A stretch of 64,000 bases of DNA from Trichobilharzia szidati. Taxonomy: Eukaryota > Platyhelminthes > Trematoda > Strigeidida > Schistosomatidae. The first letter of the stretch is position 1; each line of letters opens with the position of its first letter. The position numbers were made by a program, and so were the translations under genes. The notes under the pieces are model-generated. The model was not told where the DNA came from and made no database searches. It worked only from the letters and a program-made list of their open reading frames with translations. Location: positions 66,570,416 through 66,634,415 of the forward strand of contig OX235271.1 in assembly GCA_944472155.2 (NCBI GenBank). Reading direction: 5' to 3'. This document shows positions 1-11,607 of the stretch, piece by piece.

Positions 1-364
1 AAACTAAAGTTAACACTGATTCATAATGGCAGTGAAATACATCATCAAGTTTATTGCATAAATCAGTCAGATAGAGAAGGCTAACAACATTTACTTTGTT
101 CATACTCATTGTAAAGAATAGTAAGAAGCTGACAAAAGTTAATTGCTCAACATCTCTTTGAGACGTACTTCATCCAAGATTTTTTTTGAAATTGATCATC
201 GATAAATATTAAGAAACCTTTTAATTGGTGCATTCTTTTGGAGTTTTTTATTTTATTTTTTACTTAACATATTTTGCATTATCCTAAGGACAAAAAAGGA
301 ACAACTCAAACTGCCTGTAAGATGGAATTAAGTCAGTCTGATTTGTTTGCACTCACAAAATTTA

Positions 365-605
365 ACCAAATCAGTGAGCCAGTGGTTCAGTGACAAAACG
401 TTAGTCAGCCAGGTAGAAGATTTGAATTTGATTTCAGATAAATTCACTCCTGGACCTCGCCTAGTCGACTGACTCAAAACATGTGGGGAGGAGGGGAGGG
501 CATATGCTTGGCAAAATTACCTCGCAAAAACAATACCAGTGCCTTTACAACTTCAAAGCTTGAGGCCCCATGTCCCATTTTTGGAATGTAAGGAATGAAA
601 ATTAA
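365..605 (+). mobile_element. Degenerate composite SINE (tRNA-like head, RTE-like body and tail)
   Basis: The order of parts matches the better copy at 3436-3675: a weak tRNA-like start (gtggttcagtgac), a GC-richer middle, and an end resembling the RTE-B 3' terminus (gaggccccatgtcccatttt, then ggaatgtaaggaatga). The tRNA A and B boxes are not intact, so this is an old copy. The call rests on similarity to the other copies in this window. Confidence 0.45.
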
Positions 606-1020
606 CTAGGCAAATCATCTTATATACAAGAGGAAAATATAAATGTTGTTCAAATTACACTTACTCTATGATGAAAGATTTCACAAAATTAATTATGTTT
701 ACACACCGATCTATTTATTTACAATTTAGTGTTAAAGATCCAGCTTTCTTCTTCGGAAGTATTCACGTGAAGTCATTTACAATAATCATTTACTTATGAG
801 TAAATATAAAATAAATAAATATTTGCTTGAAGCCGATTCACATGTCCGAGTTTAAGATTATTCACATGGGCTTATGGATGAAAACGTGACTTATTAAGCC
901 TAGAACACAAAACTGTGGTGTACCGCCTTTTAGGGATGGAACAATGTTTTCGTCTTCTGTTAAATCCAAATATAGTAAAACAATTATTTAATTTTAACGT
1001 ATATCTTCTCGTTATGAACC
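606..1020. other. Anonymous AT-rich spacer
   Basis: No open frame, RNA gene or repeat recognised. Confidence 0.5.
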
Positions 1021-1024
1021 GGCA

Positions 1025-1165
1025 TCAGCTAGTGATCACTGAAAGCTTCGTCTTAGTTTGAGACTCTCCAGCTCTGCATCGATCAGGACTACTCCACCTC
1101 TCCTAAGGATTCTACCCAGGAACTTCAGGTTATGAGGCCAAGCCCGCTGATCATTCAGCCATTTG
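1025..1165 (-). mobile_element. SINE-2 copy (tRNA-derived)
   Basis: Read on the minus strand this begins with tggctgaatgatcagcgggc and a degraded B box near gttcctgggtagaatcc. It then runs into gagtctcaaactaagacgaag and ends near ctagctgatg. The same order (tRNA-like head, 'cccaaactaggatgaa' motif, 'ctaactgatat' end) occurs at 9.3, 12.1 and 16.9 kb, which defines the family. No coding potential. Confidence 0.5.
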
Positions 1166-2555
1166 GACTGATGTTCACCTACCAATGAATTCTAACTTTT
1201 GCTGTTTTGTGACATGGAACTGCTACCAAACGATGCCTTTGAAGAGTATTCATTTTACCTCGATATGGTAAGCCACAGTGGCCACTACTCTTCTCATCCA
1301 GTAGTCGCCAATAAACTCGAGACTGACATTCAGATTAGGGGAATTTTGTAGGGATTTAGATTATTCAGTATTATACACCAAGTTTTTCCAGTTACACCTC
1401 AAAGTAGTTATTAGCTAGGAAGGACAAACGACTCAGACTTTTGTATCCTTCATCTCGTATTACTGAGAAGTCAAAGCGACTCTGAAATCATCATTTACAG
1501 TTTCTTATCAGTTACCGAAATCGATTTAAACCATAAATGGCAATTGTTCTGATGTAATCAGTGCAGTCTTATGAATAAGAACTTTAATACACTCCAGTCC
1601 TATCGCCAGATGAATTTTTTTAAGAATTCAAATAATGGCAAACATTTGGGTATGTAGAAAAAATTGATTTTACTAGTTTTACTTATCTAAAAGAACTGTG
1701 GTATAATAACCATCGAAATTCACCGCAGAACAGGTAAAATAGTTACTATTTTGCACCGAATCTCCATGCATAATTGAGTCTGACACGAGAATCATCACTA
1801 ATCGAGTTGCCTAATAATGAAGGCTGTAATTTAAAATTCGACCGACACAGACTGGAATCTGAAGGAAATTCAATTCTCAGATTCTGGCTTTATCAGGGCA
1901 ACATTGATTATAGATACTGATCTGATTATAGCTTTATGGTTGAAATAATTTGATTGCTCGTTATTTCCTACACCTTTTCTAATATCAGCTGGTAAGAAGA
2001 GCCAATTAAATCTCTAAAAGTATGGCATTCTAGATTCACTCCTCTGCAAATAACTAAGCTGGTATGCAGATGATTTACCAGATTCCTGATGACAACAGGC
2101 ACTGAAATATATGCTCCTATTACAATACTATTGTGTCATGAGTTGATGAGAATTACATCTTAATTCATGAATAACCTTCACTCAGGCATTAATGGAAACA
2201 AAACACGTAGTTCAGCGGTGAGTCTCTTTCCTGCTAATTCATTTTCTTAGCTGTACAATCGCAAATATATATGAGTTATTTTGTATGTGCGTGTACATTA
2301 AGTTTGTCAAACAAAAAAACACTTGTTTATGGTTATTTCCGGTAGAGTTACGTAATGCAAAAACGGTGAAAAAAAAGTTTTTAATGAAACTAGGATAGTA
2401 ATAGAGGTGATGAGTTGTCACAAACAGTTGTTAAAAGGGAGTTACGTAATAATATGAATAGTTTGATGGTTGAGTTGTACTCAGGATATACACAGGAATA
2501 AAGTACAGAATACGGAATTACTTAAGAGTTCTAGATGAATACAAAAATTATAAGC
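1166..2555. other. Anonymous AT-rich spacer
   Basis: Only short chance frames, the longest about 60 codons and of low complexity. No repeat or RNA gene recognised. Confidence 0.5.
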
Positions 2556-2559
2556 AACT

Positions 2560-3425
2560 AAAGAAACAGGCAAACAAACAAAATCAAGTCATCGAAAACC
2601 AATAAAGTTAATACCATGATAATAGACGTGGTTGAGAAATTCTCTTTTGTATGCACAGCTTCAGAGATACAAAGTAGACGAAACTGTATTGCCTTTGGTA
2701 GGTTATTGCTGACTCTGTAGATTACTTTGAAGGAGTCGTTTGTTGAGATGGAATGATTAGTGTTAACCAGGTTTTCAATTATCACACTACCTATAGCACC
2801 ATTATTACCCTTTCACAACCATGCTGGATAGTGTTCTTGAATCCTCTTGGATAGGATGCGCCTCGAAAGACTGACGTACTTGGCTCCACAGTAGCAGGTG
2901 AACTGATATTCGCACATAGAAGTAGTCAAATGCGGGATCTTGTCCTTAAGGCTTCTGCAGATCAGTGAGCGACTCGAGAACACTATTCTTAGCGTTTGAT
3001 GCAAAGAATGTTCTTCTCAGAAATGATGTAATCCTTCTCTTAAAAAGTATCGCTTACCAAATCTCCTTTGAAATCCACGCTCATGTAGGGCTTCTTTTTC
3101 AGGGCAAGTGAGATTTCATTCCTACAAATTCTTGGTTTGATATTTTTGTCAATGAGTCTTGGTGGGCATCTATTTTGGATGAAGACTTCTTTCAAAAGAT
3201 CTAATTCTGTTTCTAAAACATGGAGACTACAGATGCGTCGGATGTGAGTGGCAAGGAATTAAATTGAATTGCGCTTTCGTCGAATGGGTACCCAGCTAAA
3301 GAAGCTTATTAGTCGACCATCCCAAGTAGCTTTTCTATGGATCAATCTTCTTAAGGTCCCATCAGTTCTCCTTGTTAGTTTCACATCAAGAAAGGGGATT
3401 TTTAAGAGGATATAGATTCTAGTTC
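2560..3425 (-). mobile_element. Penelope-like element fragment, family 2 (RT C-terminus and GIY-YIG domain)
   Basis: The minus strand from about 3400 encodes the region after the RT palm (FIQNRCPPRLIDKNIK, then a KKPYMSVDFKGDL-like stretch). The GIY-YIG endonuclease follows at 3004-2813, with the cysteine pair around CYCGAKYV and then SRRILSKRIQEHYPAWL. The typical C-terminal SFKVIYR motif lies at about 2730. These parts fall in different frames with stops, so the copy is dead. PLEs copy themselves by target-primed reverse transcription using RT plus this nuclease. It is 5'-truncated next to the SINE at 3436. It differs clearly from the PLE at 50-52 kb (KRIQEHYPAWL here, KRINEHRPSWF there). 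Confidence 0.75.
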
Positions 3426-3435
3426 AGTGAATGTG

Positions 3436-3675
3436 AAGCATAGTGCGTCGGTGGCATAGTGGTTAGGACGCTCGCCAACCAGGCACATAGTCCGGGGTTC
3501 GACCCCCGGTCGACGCACTCCTTTACCTTGCTAAGCCAGAAATAATGCTGGTAAAGAGGAAAGGTTAGGCATGATGCTAGCAACCCCATCCTGTAAAAAT
3601 TAAACACTGATACAGAAACTTCAAGCCTCTAGCTTGAAGCCCTATGTTTTACTGGGAACGTGAAGGAAAATATAT
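3436..3675 (+). mobile_element. Composite SINE: tRNA-like head, RTE 5'-UTR-like middle, RTE 3' tail
   Basis: Bases 3439-3517 form a tRNA-like head with a 7-bp acceptor stem (gtgcgtc/gacgcac), a GTGGTTAGGAC D-arm region and a B box in a perfect T-stem (ccggg gttcgac cccgg). The middle (aagccagaaataatgctggt, then aggttaggcatgatgctagc) resembles the 5' leader of the RTE-B element at 39.3 kb. The end (gaagccctatgttttactgg) matches the RTE-B 3' terminus and is followed by an AT microsatellite. Sharing a 3' end with an RTE suggests RTE machinery mobilised it. It has no ORF; transcription would use the internal RNA polymerase III boxes. Confidence 0.8.
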
Positions 3676-3955
3676 ATATATCACACAAAGTGAATGTAAA
3701 GCAATATGCTCACAAAGTAACTCCAATTTTAGCCTTCTTAGTATCGTATTTATGAACGATTGCAATGCTCTAAAATATAGGGAGATCACTGTCCAGTTTT
3801 CCTAGTTTCCACTGAACTAAAATAAACTCATCCTATGGAGTTAATCCAGTTATCCTTGCCTTATTTCATAACTACCACTATCACAAACTTTTGAACCTAA
3901 AATAAACGTATTCTTGCCAATAAGCATTTAAGATATTTCGTATAACCTATACTAT
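3676..3955. other. Anonymous AT-rich spacer
   Basis: Opens with the SINE's (TA)n tail; nothing else recognised. Confidence 0.5.
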
Positions 3956-3959
3956 AACT

Positions 3960-4650
3960 GGTCATTATTATTGCCTTTTCCTTTTTCGCGTTCCAAAAGG
4001 AACACACAATTTCATCCACATGTCATCATATGACTCGCTTCTTTGATGTCACAATTTTGGCTTGCTTTACTACTGCCTACAAACTTTTATTTTCACTTCA
4101 CATGATCTATTCCATGTCACACTCGAACTCAAGCCCAACTCTTCGCATTCTTTTTAGCTTCTGCCCCATATCTGCCTGGCGTGTGATGTCACTCGAATGC
4201 CTCCTCAGTATATTTCCAGTCAACTTCCATTTCTGTTTGCATATTTGTTGGGCAGCAGTAGGTCGTTAGCTGGTTCTGAGCCTGCCAGGTCTGCCTGTTG
4301 TTAATTCTCTCTTGTCATAAGATATTCAGCAGCAAAGGAAGACAGCTTTGGACGAAAGTCTGCATCCACCTGTTGAAAATAGTTTTGGTAGTGCACAATC
4401 TTTGAACCATACAGGAACCCTGATTAATTTTAGCGTGGAGAATTTGGATTTTGTTCATTGAACAAAATGGTGTGGATGTTAACACCGATTTAAGAGTAAT
4501 CAAGGCTTATCTTGCCCTCCCCATTCACCTTCGGTTGACTTTGACATCCTCATCCTTGCCGACCGTGTTTGAAACAGTATCTCCTAGACAAGTGAATGAG
4601 ACAGGTTCTTTTAGATTCCTCCCACTGACGGTGATTGGTAAATATCAGGA
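3960..4650 (-). mobile_element. RTE-B retrotransposon fragment, C-terminal RT region
   Basis: Minus-strand translation in more than one frame gives NLKEPVSFTCLGDTVS, ARQALITLKSVLTS and MNKIQILHAKINQGSCMV. These align with the RTE-B copy at 61.8-62.8 kb (DLKEFTSFTYLGSIVS, ARNTFINLKPIWKS, INNKIRTFNTNVKSVLL). A MQTEMEVDWKYT stretch corresponds to the later CRRKWRW region. The catalytic RT core is missing and there are several stops and shifts, so this is an old 5'-truncated fragment. Confidence 0.65.
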
Positions 4651-4654
4651 AGTA

Positions 4655-5595
4655 TATTGTACAAATAATAAATGCTTCCATCGCGCAACTTTTAAAAGCC
4701 ATCATTGAATTCAGTTAACATACTTCCGCATAGTTTTGAATAAAAGAGATGTTATTTATGTAAGAATATAATTTATCATTGCTGGATTTTTATGTTAGTC
4801 ATAACTTTGACACAGGTTTATTTGAATTACAAAAAAAATATTTCCGATCTTATATACTTATTGTCTTTGATTTTGCCTTGTAGTCTGATTAGCCATATCT
4901 CTTATTCCCCTTATCTTATCTTTTCCCACAGTTTATTCCAAAACTTGATAAATACCACTCTCCTGGAGCAAAATGTACTGAAATTGTTTAGCCTGTCATT
5001 CCTGTATAATTTTCCTTCCAGATACTTTTATACGAAGAGTGTGTTGGAATTTTTCGAGAGACAAAGAAAAAGAGTGAGAGAGAGAGAAAAAGAGGGAGAA
5101 GCATCTTCTTCCTGATCTAATTTTTACTTCTGTTTAGGGGTATTTTGTGTACAGCACAATGAATAATTCATAGTCTATAAAAACTATTTTCCCACAATAT
5201 TCTATTAATGTAAATAGTCCCTACACTAAATGATCAAGATAAATTATTGGGAAGTAAGCAGACTATTTAAGAATCTACTGCTACCTTGATTACATAGCCA
5301 GAGTAAACTGAGCTGTGAAAATTCGCTGTCAAAAGAATAAATACGTAAGTGAAACGAATTAATTGAGCATGAAAATTTTGTGATGATGAGGTCGGAGAGT
5401 GAATCTAGAATCGTGATACTAGATAAATCCAAATGGGTCGGTGAAATTTTCACTGATTTTATTGAGAGCTAATAAATATTTACTATGTATATATATTTGA
5501 ATAGTAAGTTGGAGGCTACTGGTTTAGATCACTGCCAATCCCGTTAGTAAAAGTATGCAAACAGAAGACTATATCAGATAAATTCACCATAAGTC
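4655..5595. other. AT-rich spacer with a purine tract
   Basis: An open frame of 107 codons at 4792-5115 is low-complexity and ends in a GA-rich tract (about 5055-5102, gagagagagagaaaaagagg). This looks like simple-sequence DNA, not a gene. Confidence 0.45.
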
Positions 5596-5599
5596 TGAC

Positions 5600-6345
5600 T
5601 GACTGGTTTCAACATAGAACTTTGCACTGATGTGCAGCAGTTTGAGTTGCCACAGTTCACTCAGCACACAAATCCAGAGAAGAAAGTAAAAAGAAACGCG
5701 AAAGAGAAACAGTAAACAGAGAAATGAGGCAAAAAGAATAGTAATATTGGAGAACAGTATAGTTTTATTAGGTATTATAAGTCAAAAGGAGTGGATGCAT
5801 CTGCGCTAGTCATTGAGAACGATTTTGAGCAATATCACCAACTGTCTCCAGTTACTGGTGTTTACCGTCCCAAGGACCCCAACCAAGAAGTCTACATCTT
5901 CCTAAATGGCTTAAACCAAATGTTGTGGATCTCATTGACTGGTGCCATGTTTTCCTTTGACCACCACTGGCTCTTTTCCAACGTGACCTTATGTCAGCCA
6001 ACATTTCCCATTGAGGAAGGCGATGGCTTGGCATGCACGTGTAACACATGTCCTATCCATCTCAGTCGATGTAGCCTTACAGCCTCGTCTATTGATTTCC
6101 CTTCCTTACCTAGCACTCGACCGATGCCTAACCTCAATTTTGCTTGCCCTATTATACCATTTCACATGGGAGATAGAACTCAGGCAACTATGATCAAAGA
6201 CAGCTGATCTTTTCATGTGTTTCACTTCCTATGGCCAGGTCTCACTGTCACAAAGTAATCGTAAATGAGTACAATTCAAAGTATGTCTGAGCAACGATGA
6301 CTAATACAGCAGTTCTTAGCCCCAATTTTTAACAAGACAAAAAAC
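5600..6345 (-). mobile_element. RTE-A retrotransposon 3' fragment
   Basis: The minus strand encodes the conserved C-terminal tail of the schistosome RTE family: LGIGRVLGKEGKSIDEAVRL, then MPSHRLPQWEMLADIRSRWK, KTWHQSMRSTTFGLSHL and GRCRLLGWG. The 3' UTR follows, including the end motif tgcacatcagtgcaaagttc. It matches residues near the end of the RTE-A copy at 43.5-47.3 kb. RT and endonuclease are absent and frames are interrupted, so this is a 5'-truncated dead copy. It lies next to a PLE fragment of opposite orientation. Confidence 0.75.
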
Positions 6346-6374
6346 GCGCACTTATACAGCAATGAAGTAGTGTT

Positions 6375-6850
6375 GTTGTTCAGTCGTAAATTATCCATAT
6401 ACATGGAATTACCATCCCGTTATAAAGCTAACAGAGTTAGAACACTGAAATGTTTAGCAGCATCTGTTCCAAAGGAGAAACTTCACATGAACCTGAATTT
6501 CAAGGGAAACTTAACCTGCAATCTCCTTAAGAGAAGAATCTCATCATGTTTGAGACTAACATTCTTCTCATCAACGTCAACAGTGGTGTCGTCCATTCTG
6601 TCTTCAGAAGCTTTAAGCACAAGACCTCGCATCTGGCCAGTTCTGTGTACGTACATCAGTTCACATGCTGCTGTGAAGCCAGGCATATTGGTCGTTCGAC
6701 AAGTACCTTGTTTAAAAGGGTTCAAGAACACTACCCCGCATAGTTGCAGAAAGGTAGTAGTGGCTCTATACAGAGTGCGATAATCGGACATTTTGTCAAC
6801 ACTTGTCATTCCATCTCAACAAACGCCTTCTTCTAAACAATGTAAAAAAG
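6375..6850 (+). mobile_element. Penelope-like element fragment, family 2
   Basis: Two plus-strand frames carry the family-2 PLE end. One contains KLHMNLNFKGNLTCNLLKRR (post-RT region). The other, at 6546-6743, contains HSVFRSFKHKTSHLASSVYV followed by QFTCCCEARHIGRSTSTL and FKRVQEHYPA, equivalent to the GIY-YIG domain at 2813-3004. Downstream DNA still reads like the NTCHSISTN stretch. The YIG-like segment is degraded (RHIGRS) and the frame shifts between the two parts, so it is inactive. Confidence 0.7.
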
Positions 6851-6854
6851 AAAC

Positions 6855-8050
6855 AAAATCCTACAAAAACAATAAGTTTTTGTCCGCTTTGTTTTCCTTA
6901 AGCCTTAGCCATTCAATTGAAAAAACCGGAGAAAATAAAATTATCCAACCACTCCCACTACAATGGTTCCAACTTTGTTGATTTCTGCTGACTTGATTTT
7001 TGTTGGCTTGTTTTTTCTAACTCCTTATAACTCTTGTATTTATGTAGAACTCTTACATAATTCCGTAAAATTCTAAGTACATCCTTATTACAAGTGGTTC
7101 TTTAAATTATTTATTTTGTTATTCAACTTCTCTTCTGCATTGACAATTTCATCACTAATACTCTCTTAATAATCTTCACACACACCCTAGTTACACTATG
7201 ATTATTCACAACAGTTTTGAAATATTTTGATGACGTAAACAGTAACCCTAACTAATTTTAATTCTTGTCTGACAAACCTAATGTAAAAACATTTATAAAA
7301 ATAACTATATATAACTGCAACTGTACAGCTAAGTAAATTAATTCGTAGAAAAAAGACTCTTCGTTGAACTACGGGGTTTGTTTTCACAAACTTTTATAGA
7401 TATCCATTCCAGTAATCCTGATAAAAATGTACATTTTTGTTCACATCTTACATATAACAAGCAAAAGCTATTAGAAACTTATCAGTAAAGAAATAATTTC
7501 AATCATTCAACGAAAAATGAAGTAATTAGATTACACAGTAACTAGCGTTAAGCGTCTAGTCATTTTTTTCTATGCCTACTGATTTAATCTATCAGTCGAG
7601 TTTGCGATGTGGCCACCATTCAAAGTGTCTCACCATCACGGTACACTCAGAATCGTTGTTATTAGATGGTTGAGGGCAATCGACTGGAAGCCTTGGTTGG
7701 ACCTAGGTTTTGTGTCTGTTAGCACTCGTCATCTAATAATAATGAGGTAACCGTAGTAAAATTACGTTTCTTACCACATGTTAATGTTTATTCAGTTCCG
7801 TTTTGTTGCACGAGATAAATAACTTGTGAGACGAAAAAGTGCACCTTACTGAAACTGTTTATTTATTTTCTCCATATCGTTAAACATGTCACACTCAAAT
7901 GATGTACAATCCATCATTGAACACTACTCATGTCAGATGTGAATTAAATAATATAAAAGGTCAGTCATTATACTGACCAAATACCTGATATGCATGTATT
8001 TCATTTCAGAAGACGTTTAGAAATACCTATATGCAGATTTAGAAACCTAC
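6855..8050. other. Anonymous AT-rich spacer
   Basis: No gene recognised. Bases 7600-7740 are somewhat GC-richer and may be an old repeat, but I could not match it to any other copy in the window. Confidence 0.45.
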
Positions 8051-8054
8051 TATT

Positions 8055-8252
8055 TATTATTTATTTTGATTTTGATTACAGCTTGATGCCACACCGTATT
8101 TTCAGTACAAGTATGAAATTTTCAGCATGGATATTGGTAGCCCAAATTTTGCAGGCCAACCATAGATATCGAGTGTGCGTCGGCAGGGGATCGAACCCCG
8201 GACCATGTGCATGGTCAGTGAGAGTCCTAACCACTGTGCCACCGACGCACAG
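8055..8252 (-). mobile_element. SINE-1 copy (tRNA head with hairpin body)
   Basis: On the minus strand: tgcgtcggtggcacagtgg (A-box region), ggttcgatcccctgccgacg (B box and acceptor 3' side), then the family body (tatctatggttggcctgc, aaaatttgggctaccaatat) and the end near acggtgtggcatcaag. It matches the copies at 57.8 and 60.7 kb over its whole length. The body hairpin is partly broken here (CGATATC against AATATCC). Confidence 0.85.
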
Positions 8253-8620
8253 TAATCTTTAAATAAGTAATATAAACTTACTAGTAAAATCGAATTAATT
8301 GATTAATAGGAGAAATCTACATCGCTTTGCAGTGACCCCAATCCGAATCACCCATCCAACTCAAAAGGCTACTAAAACTCACCCCCTATTACTCAATAAT
8401 AGACCACTATACATTTTTTCTAAGTATAAATACGACTGTACAGCCTCTGAAGATGATTTCCTCGATAAAGAAAATTTCCTTCGCTGAATTTGTTTTTTAT
8501 TTACTAAAACTCTATTTATAAAACTAATCGACATCAGGATATAGATGAGCAGATAGTCCCATTCCTTGCATCACAAAAGTATCATAATTTTCAGATTGCT
8601 TTGACTTAAGCAAAATAGTT
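8253..8620. other. Anonymous AT-rich spacer
   Basis: Nothing recognised beyond short chance frames. Confidence 0.5.
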
Positions 8621-8624
8621 ATTA

Positions 8625-9265
8625 CCCTCACTGTGAGCGGAAGATGCAAACAGGCTGACTGTCTTCAGCCACAGACGTTTGCGTCTTATCTCCCCTGTTA
8701 AGTGGTGCAATGTGGTCAGCAATATTTAGGTTATGCGTAGAGTGTTAGGTAACAGATTAAGTCAGTGGATAACGTTAGGAAGCTAAATCGAGTGAGATGG
8801 CTAAGATGCGTGTTACGCATGATGAGGCACCGCCTTCCTTGACGAGCAATGTTAAATGGCATACTGTTAGGTTGGAGAAGATCTAAAGGTGGTTATATCA
8901 TAACGTGAGATCGGTCTGTGAGGTCTCTAACAGATGGTTCGAACCAACCATGCAGAGAGGTATAGACTGACTGTTTGAGGCTCATGGGATGCTTGAAACC
9001 AACTGATGGACACTTTATGTGATATTTCTGAAAATCGCTCTCAGTAGCTCAGATGTATTCACTTTTTGTGATCTTCCATTCCCACTGAACCATAACTTTT
9101 TTCCTGTTAGTAGCTCTCCCCTACATATTTCTGTCCATTATAGCTCTTTTGAATCCCTTTTTCCCTCTTTTGTCTTCCTTTGTGTCCTATATGAAACATC
9201 ACAAATTGAAATGCTGTGCTTCAATGAAAACTTCTATGTTAAAATTCAATCCAGTCAATTGTGAG
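8625..9265 (+). mobile_element. RTE-A retrotransposon 3' fragment, highly degraded
   Basis: Plus-strand reading gives EDANRLTVFSHRRLRLISPV, then KWCNVV, and further on a WLRCVLRMMRHRLP stretch. These correspond to EDMKTLTVFDHRCLRSI and WLGHVLRMPSRRLP in the RTE-A copy at 43.5-47.3 kb. Several stops interrupt it. The catalytic RT region is missing. This is one of the oldest RTE-A copies here. Confidence 0.55.
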
Positions 9266-9269
9266 GATG

Positions 9270-9525
9270 GATGTCCCACCGACGACATTGGTTGCGGTCG
9301 CGCTAAATCACGAATTGGTAGAAGTTCCAATTCATGGAGTGGCCAGTGAATCGGGTCCCAGTGGATGAATGGCATACGGGCTCGCCTTGTAACCGGAAGG
9401 TCCTGTGTTCGAACCCTGGCGTTGGGTGCGTACTGTCGATGATTCCCAAACTAGGATGAAATAGCTGTCCAGTACTCCCTGGTTTTGAATGGTTCTCTAA
9501 CTGATATTGATCCGTGGTCAAACTG
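9270..9525 (+). mobile_element. SINE-2 copy (tRNA-derived)
   Basis: It opens with cgacgacattggttgcgg and cgcgctaaatcacgaattgg. A tRNA-like head follows (gtggatgaatggcatacggg, B box ggtcctgtgttcgaaccctg). The body is cccaaactaggatgaaatag and the end is near ctaactgatattgatccgtgg. The same order appears at 12.03-12.27 and 16.94-17.17 kb. Confidence 0.7.
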
Positions 9526-10555
9526 GTAAAAACAAACCAACTCTTGAAAAATAAAATTGTTTACCTATATTTTGTGTCTACTAAGCATTGATTCATAGCA
9601 TGACTGTCTGATAGTAAAACTCCTTAATCCGATGAGATAATATCTCCATCTGGAAGCAGAAGCATTTCAATGAAGTAAAGGAAGAAATGCAATTGTATTG
9701 ATAATCAGATAGCTTCATACAACCACATGTATATTCCAGTGGTAGGCCGTATTTATAACGCAATTTGTTTGTAATCCTGCTTTGTAGTCGCTTGTTTTAA
9801 CTATTAGTAAACACGGTAATACTAACAGTGACAAACCGTTAATAGAGTTAGACAAAGTGATTCAATTATTTTAGTCATTACACAGTACACACTATATGTG
9901 CTTTATGAGAACCACCAATGGGTGATCACTTCTAAAATGTTCATGAGAAATTCCAAAATGGTATTTTTATGCATTACTGCAGTCCATTAGTTTGTGAAGT
10001 ATTCTTACTTATTTTTATTAAGTAATTATCTGTGGGGAAAGTAATTTTTCGAAAGTTTTAATTTCCAAACATAAATGATGAGCACCAGTGTTTACTCATA
10101 TTTATCAAGGGATACTAGTTTTAGAAAATTGTGTGAATGACAGAGGCACTAGAGGCTAGTTAATTCATACCTGAATTCTGTGAGCAGGAAAAGTTTGATC
10201 AGCCTCTCATCCTACCGAAATTTTAAACTCTTTACTACTTGTGTAAGGCTAGTATCATTCTCAAAAGTCCCTTTTATGTCTTTTACTAGTCATTGTTTTG
10301 TTCTCACGTTCTTTACGCTTTTCAAGTTGACGCTAATTCACTTAGCTTCTTACGTAATAACAATCTCCACCTTGACAAATTTCAAACTCTTACTTTTATT
10401 GTGTCGTTGATTTCTACATAATCTATTCCTATCTTTAGGAACCTTACTTCTGAGTAAATGTATCATTTATGTCACACCAGCCTGTTGCTCAGTACTAAAT
10501 AACGAGATGCTTTAGTATATACAAATACTACTGAAGATGATGCCAAATAGTTAAT
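9526..10555. other. Anonymous AT-rich spacer
   Basis: A 76-codon frame at 10180-10410 is hydrophobic and of low complexity, with no recognisable domain. The region just before 10560 may belong to the CR1-like element that follows, but it is not recognisable. Confidence 0.4.
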
Positions 10556-10559
10556 TTCA

Positions 10560-11607
10560 CCTTTAGGCATAAATCTGACCTAAACAAAATGGTTAGCACT
10601 CACGAGGTATGCAACATAGATGGCACTGGAATACAAATCAAGTCGGAAATTAAATATCTTGACGTCATTCTCTCTGCTGATCTTTCCTGGTCGTCTCATA
10701 TCTTGGCGATTTCTAAGAAAATATTACGTCTTACCTTCTACATCAAGAAGTTAAGACATTCTGGAATAACCCAACTCTTACTCCTACAATTCGTTAACTC
10801 TCGCATTCTGCCTATTATTCTCTATTGTTCCCCCTTAGTTTTTCCAATGCTACTTAAGAAAGACTATACCTTATTACGCAGGATGTTAAAGGTTGTCAGC
10901 AGGGTAAGCAACGTGCCACTTAACCAGCTTGTTAATATTCTGATTGACAGGCACTTGGACTCATGTGAAAAATTGGCTAAATCCTTTCTGTCTAACTCAC
11001 GCCGCCCTCTTCATTCACAACTCCCCCCTTGTATCTCATCAGACAGAACCAGAAGCCCATATAGGAAACTATATGCTCGCACTAGCAAGTACAAAAACTC
11101 AACAATACCCTACCTAATTCGTGTTCTGTGCGATAAAGAAAGTATTAGGCGTGATATCTATAACTTATTAAATAATCAGTAGAACAACTGGACCTCGTCT
11201 TTCCAACTCACATCATTTATAGGTACAACGTTTTCTTTCTTTCTTTTCCTTTTCTCTCTTTTTCTGTTATGTGCTGCTTTGTTTCGCTCTTCCTTACAAA
11301 CTCTATTTAAAACATTCTTTTTCGTTCTTGCACACTCCGTATATCTCGACTGTTTTGTTACCGCTTACGCCAGTAAATATGCCAGCGTCTACTTTTCTAA
11401 CACCTTCAAACACTGTTCAATTTCGGCTTTGCTACCGACATGCCAATATGTTGTTGTCATAATGAACTGTGAATTTCCTTAATCTATGTAGAATTCTATT
11501 TATTGATAATATACTAACTGGATGCAATACTGTCGTAAAATGCTGAGAATTCCATTCTGTATCAAAAATACTATTTTGGAATAAAGCAAATTATTATTAT
11601 CATTATG
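10560..11607 (+). mobile_element. CR1-like non-LTR retrotransposon, 5'-truncated
   Basis: The unit has the C-terminal coding part, a 3' UTR of about 400 bases, a ggaataaagc polyadenylation-like signal at about 11578 and a terminal TTATTATTATCATTA microsatellite, the usual end of CR1-type elements. The endonuclease and RT catalytic blocks are missing, as expected for an incomplete target-primed insertion. Confidence 0.65.
10589..11182 (+). CDS. C-terminal part of a CR1-like reverse transcriptase
   Basis: The 197-codon open frame covers the post-catalytic thumb and C-terminal domain of a CR1/Jockey-type RT. It shows IKYLDVILSADLSWSSHI (motif after the YADD block), then ILPIILYCSPLVFPMLLKKD and the conserved LLRRMLKVVSRVSN region. 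The C-terminal tail is SRRPLHSQLPPC and TSKYKNSTIPYLIRVL. The frame is open from its start to a natural stop, which is notable next to the decay elsewhere, but with no catalytic core it cannot act alone. The true start lies in a lost upstream part; the ATG used is only the first in frame. Confidence 0.65.
   Translation: MVSTHEVCNIDGTGIQIKSEIKYLDVILSADLSWSSHILAISKKILRLTFYIKKLRHSGITQLLLLQFVNSRILPIILYCSPLVFPMLLKKDYTLLRRMLKVVSRVSNVPLNQLVNILIDRHLDSCEKLAKSFLSNSRRPLHSQLPPCISSDRTRSPYRKLYARTSKYKNSTIPYLIRVLCDKESIRRDIYNLLNNQ

Noticed and set aside
3439..3517. tRNA-like cloverleaf elements (also at 8.2, 57.8 and 60.7 kb) as functional tRNA genes
   Set aside because: The heads are always joined to SINE bodies, the D-arms do not pair well and the copies diverge at anticodon positions, so they are SINE heads, not tRNA genes.
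4792..5115. 107-codon open frame as a gene
   Set aside because: It is hydrophobic, low-complexity sequence ending in a GA-rich tract, with no domain.
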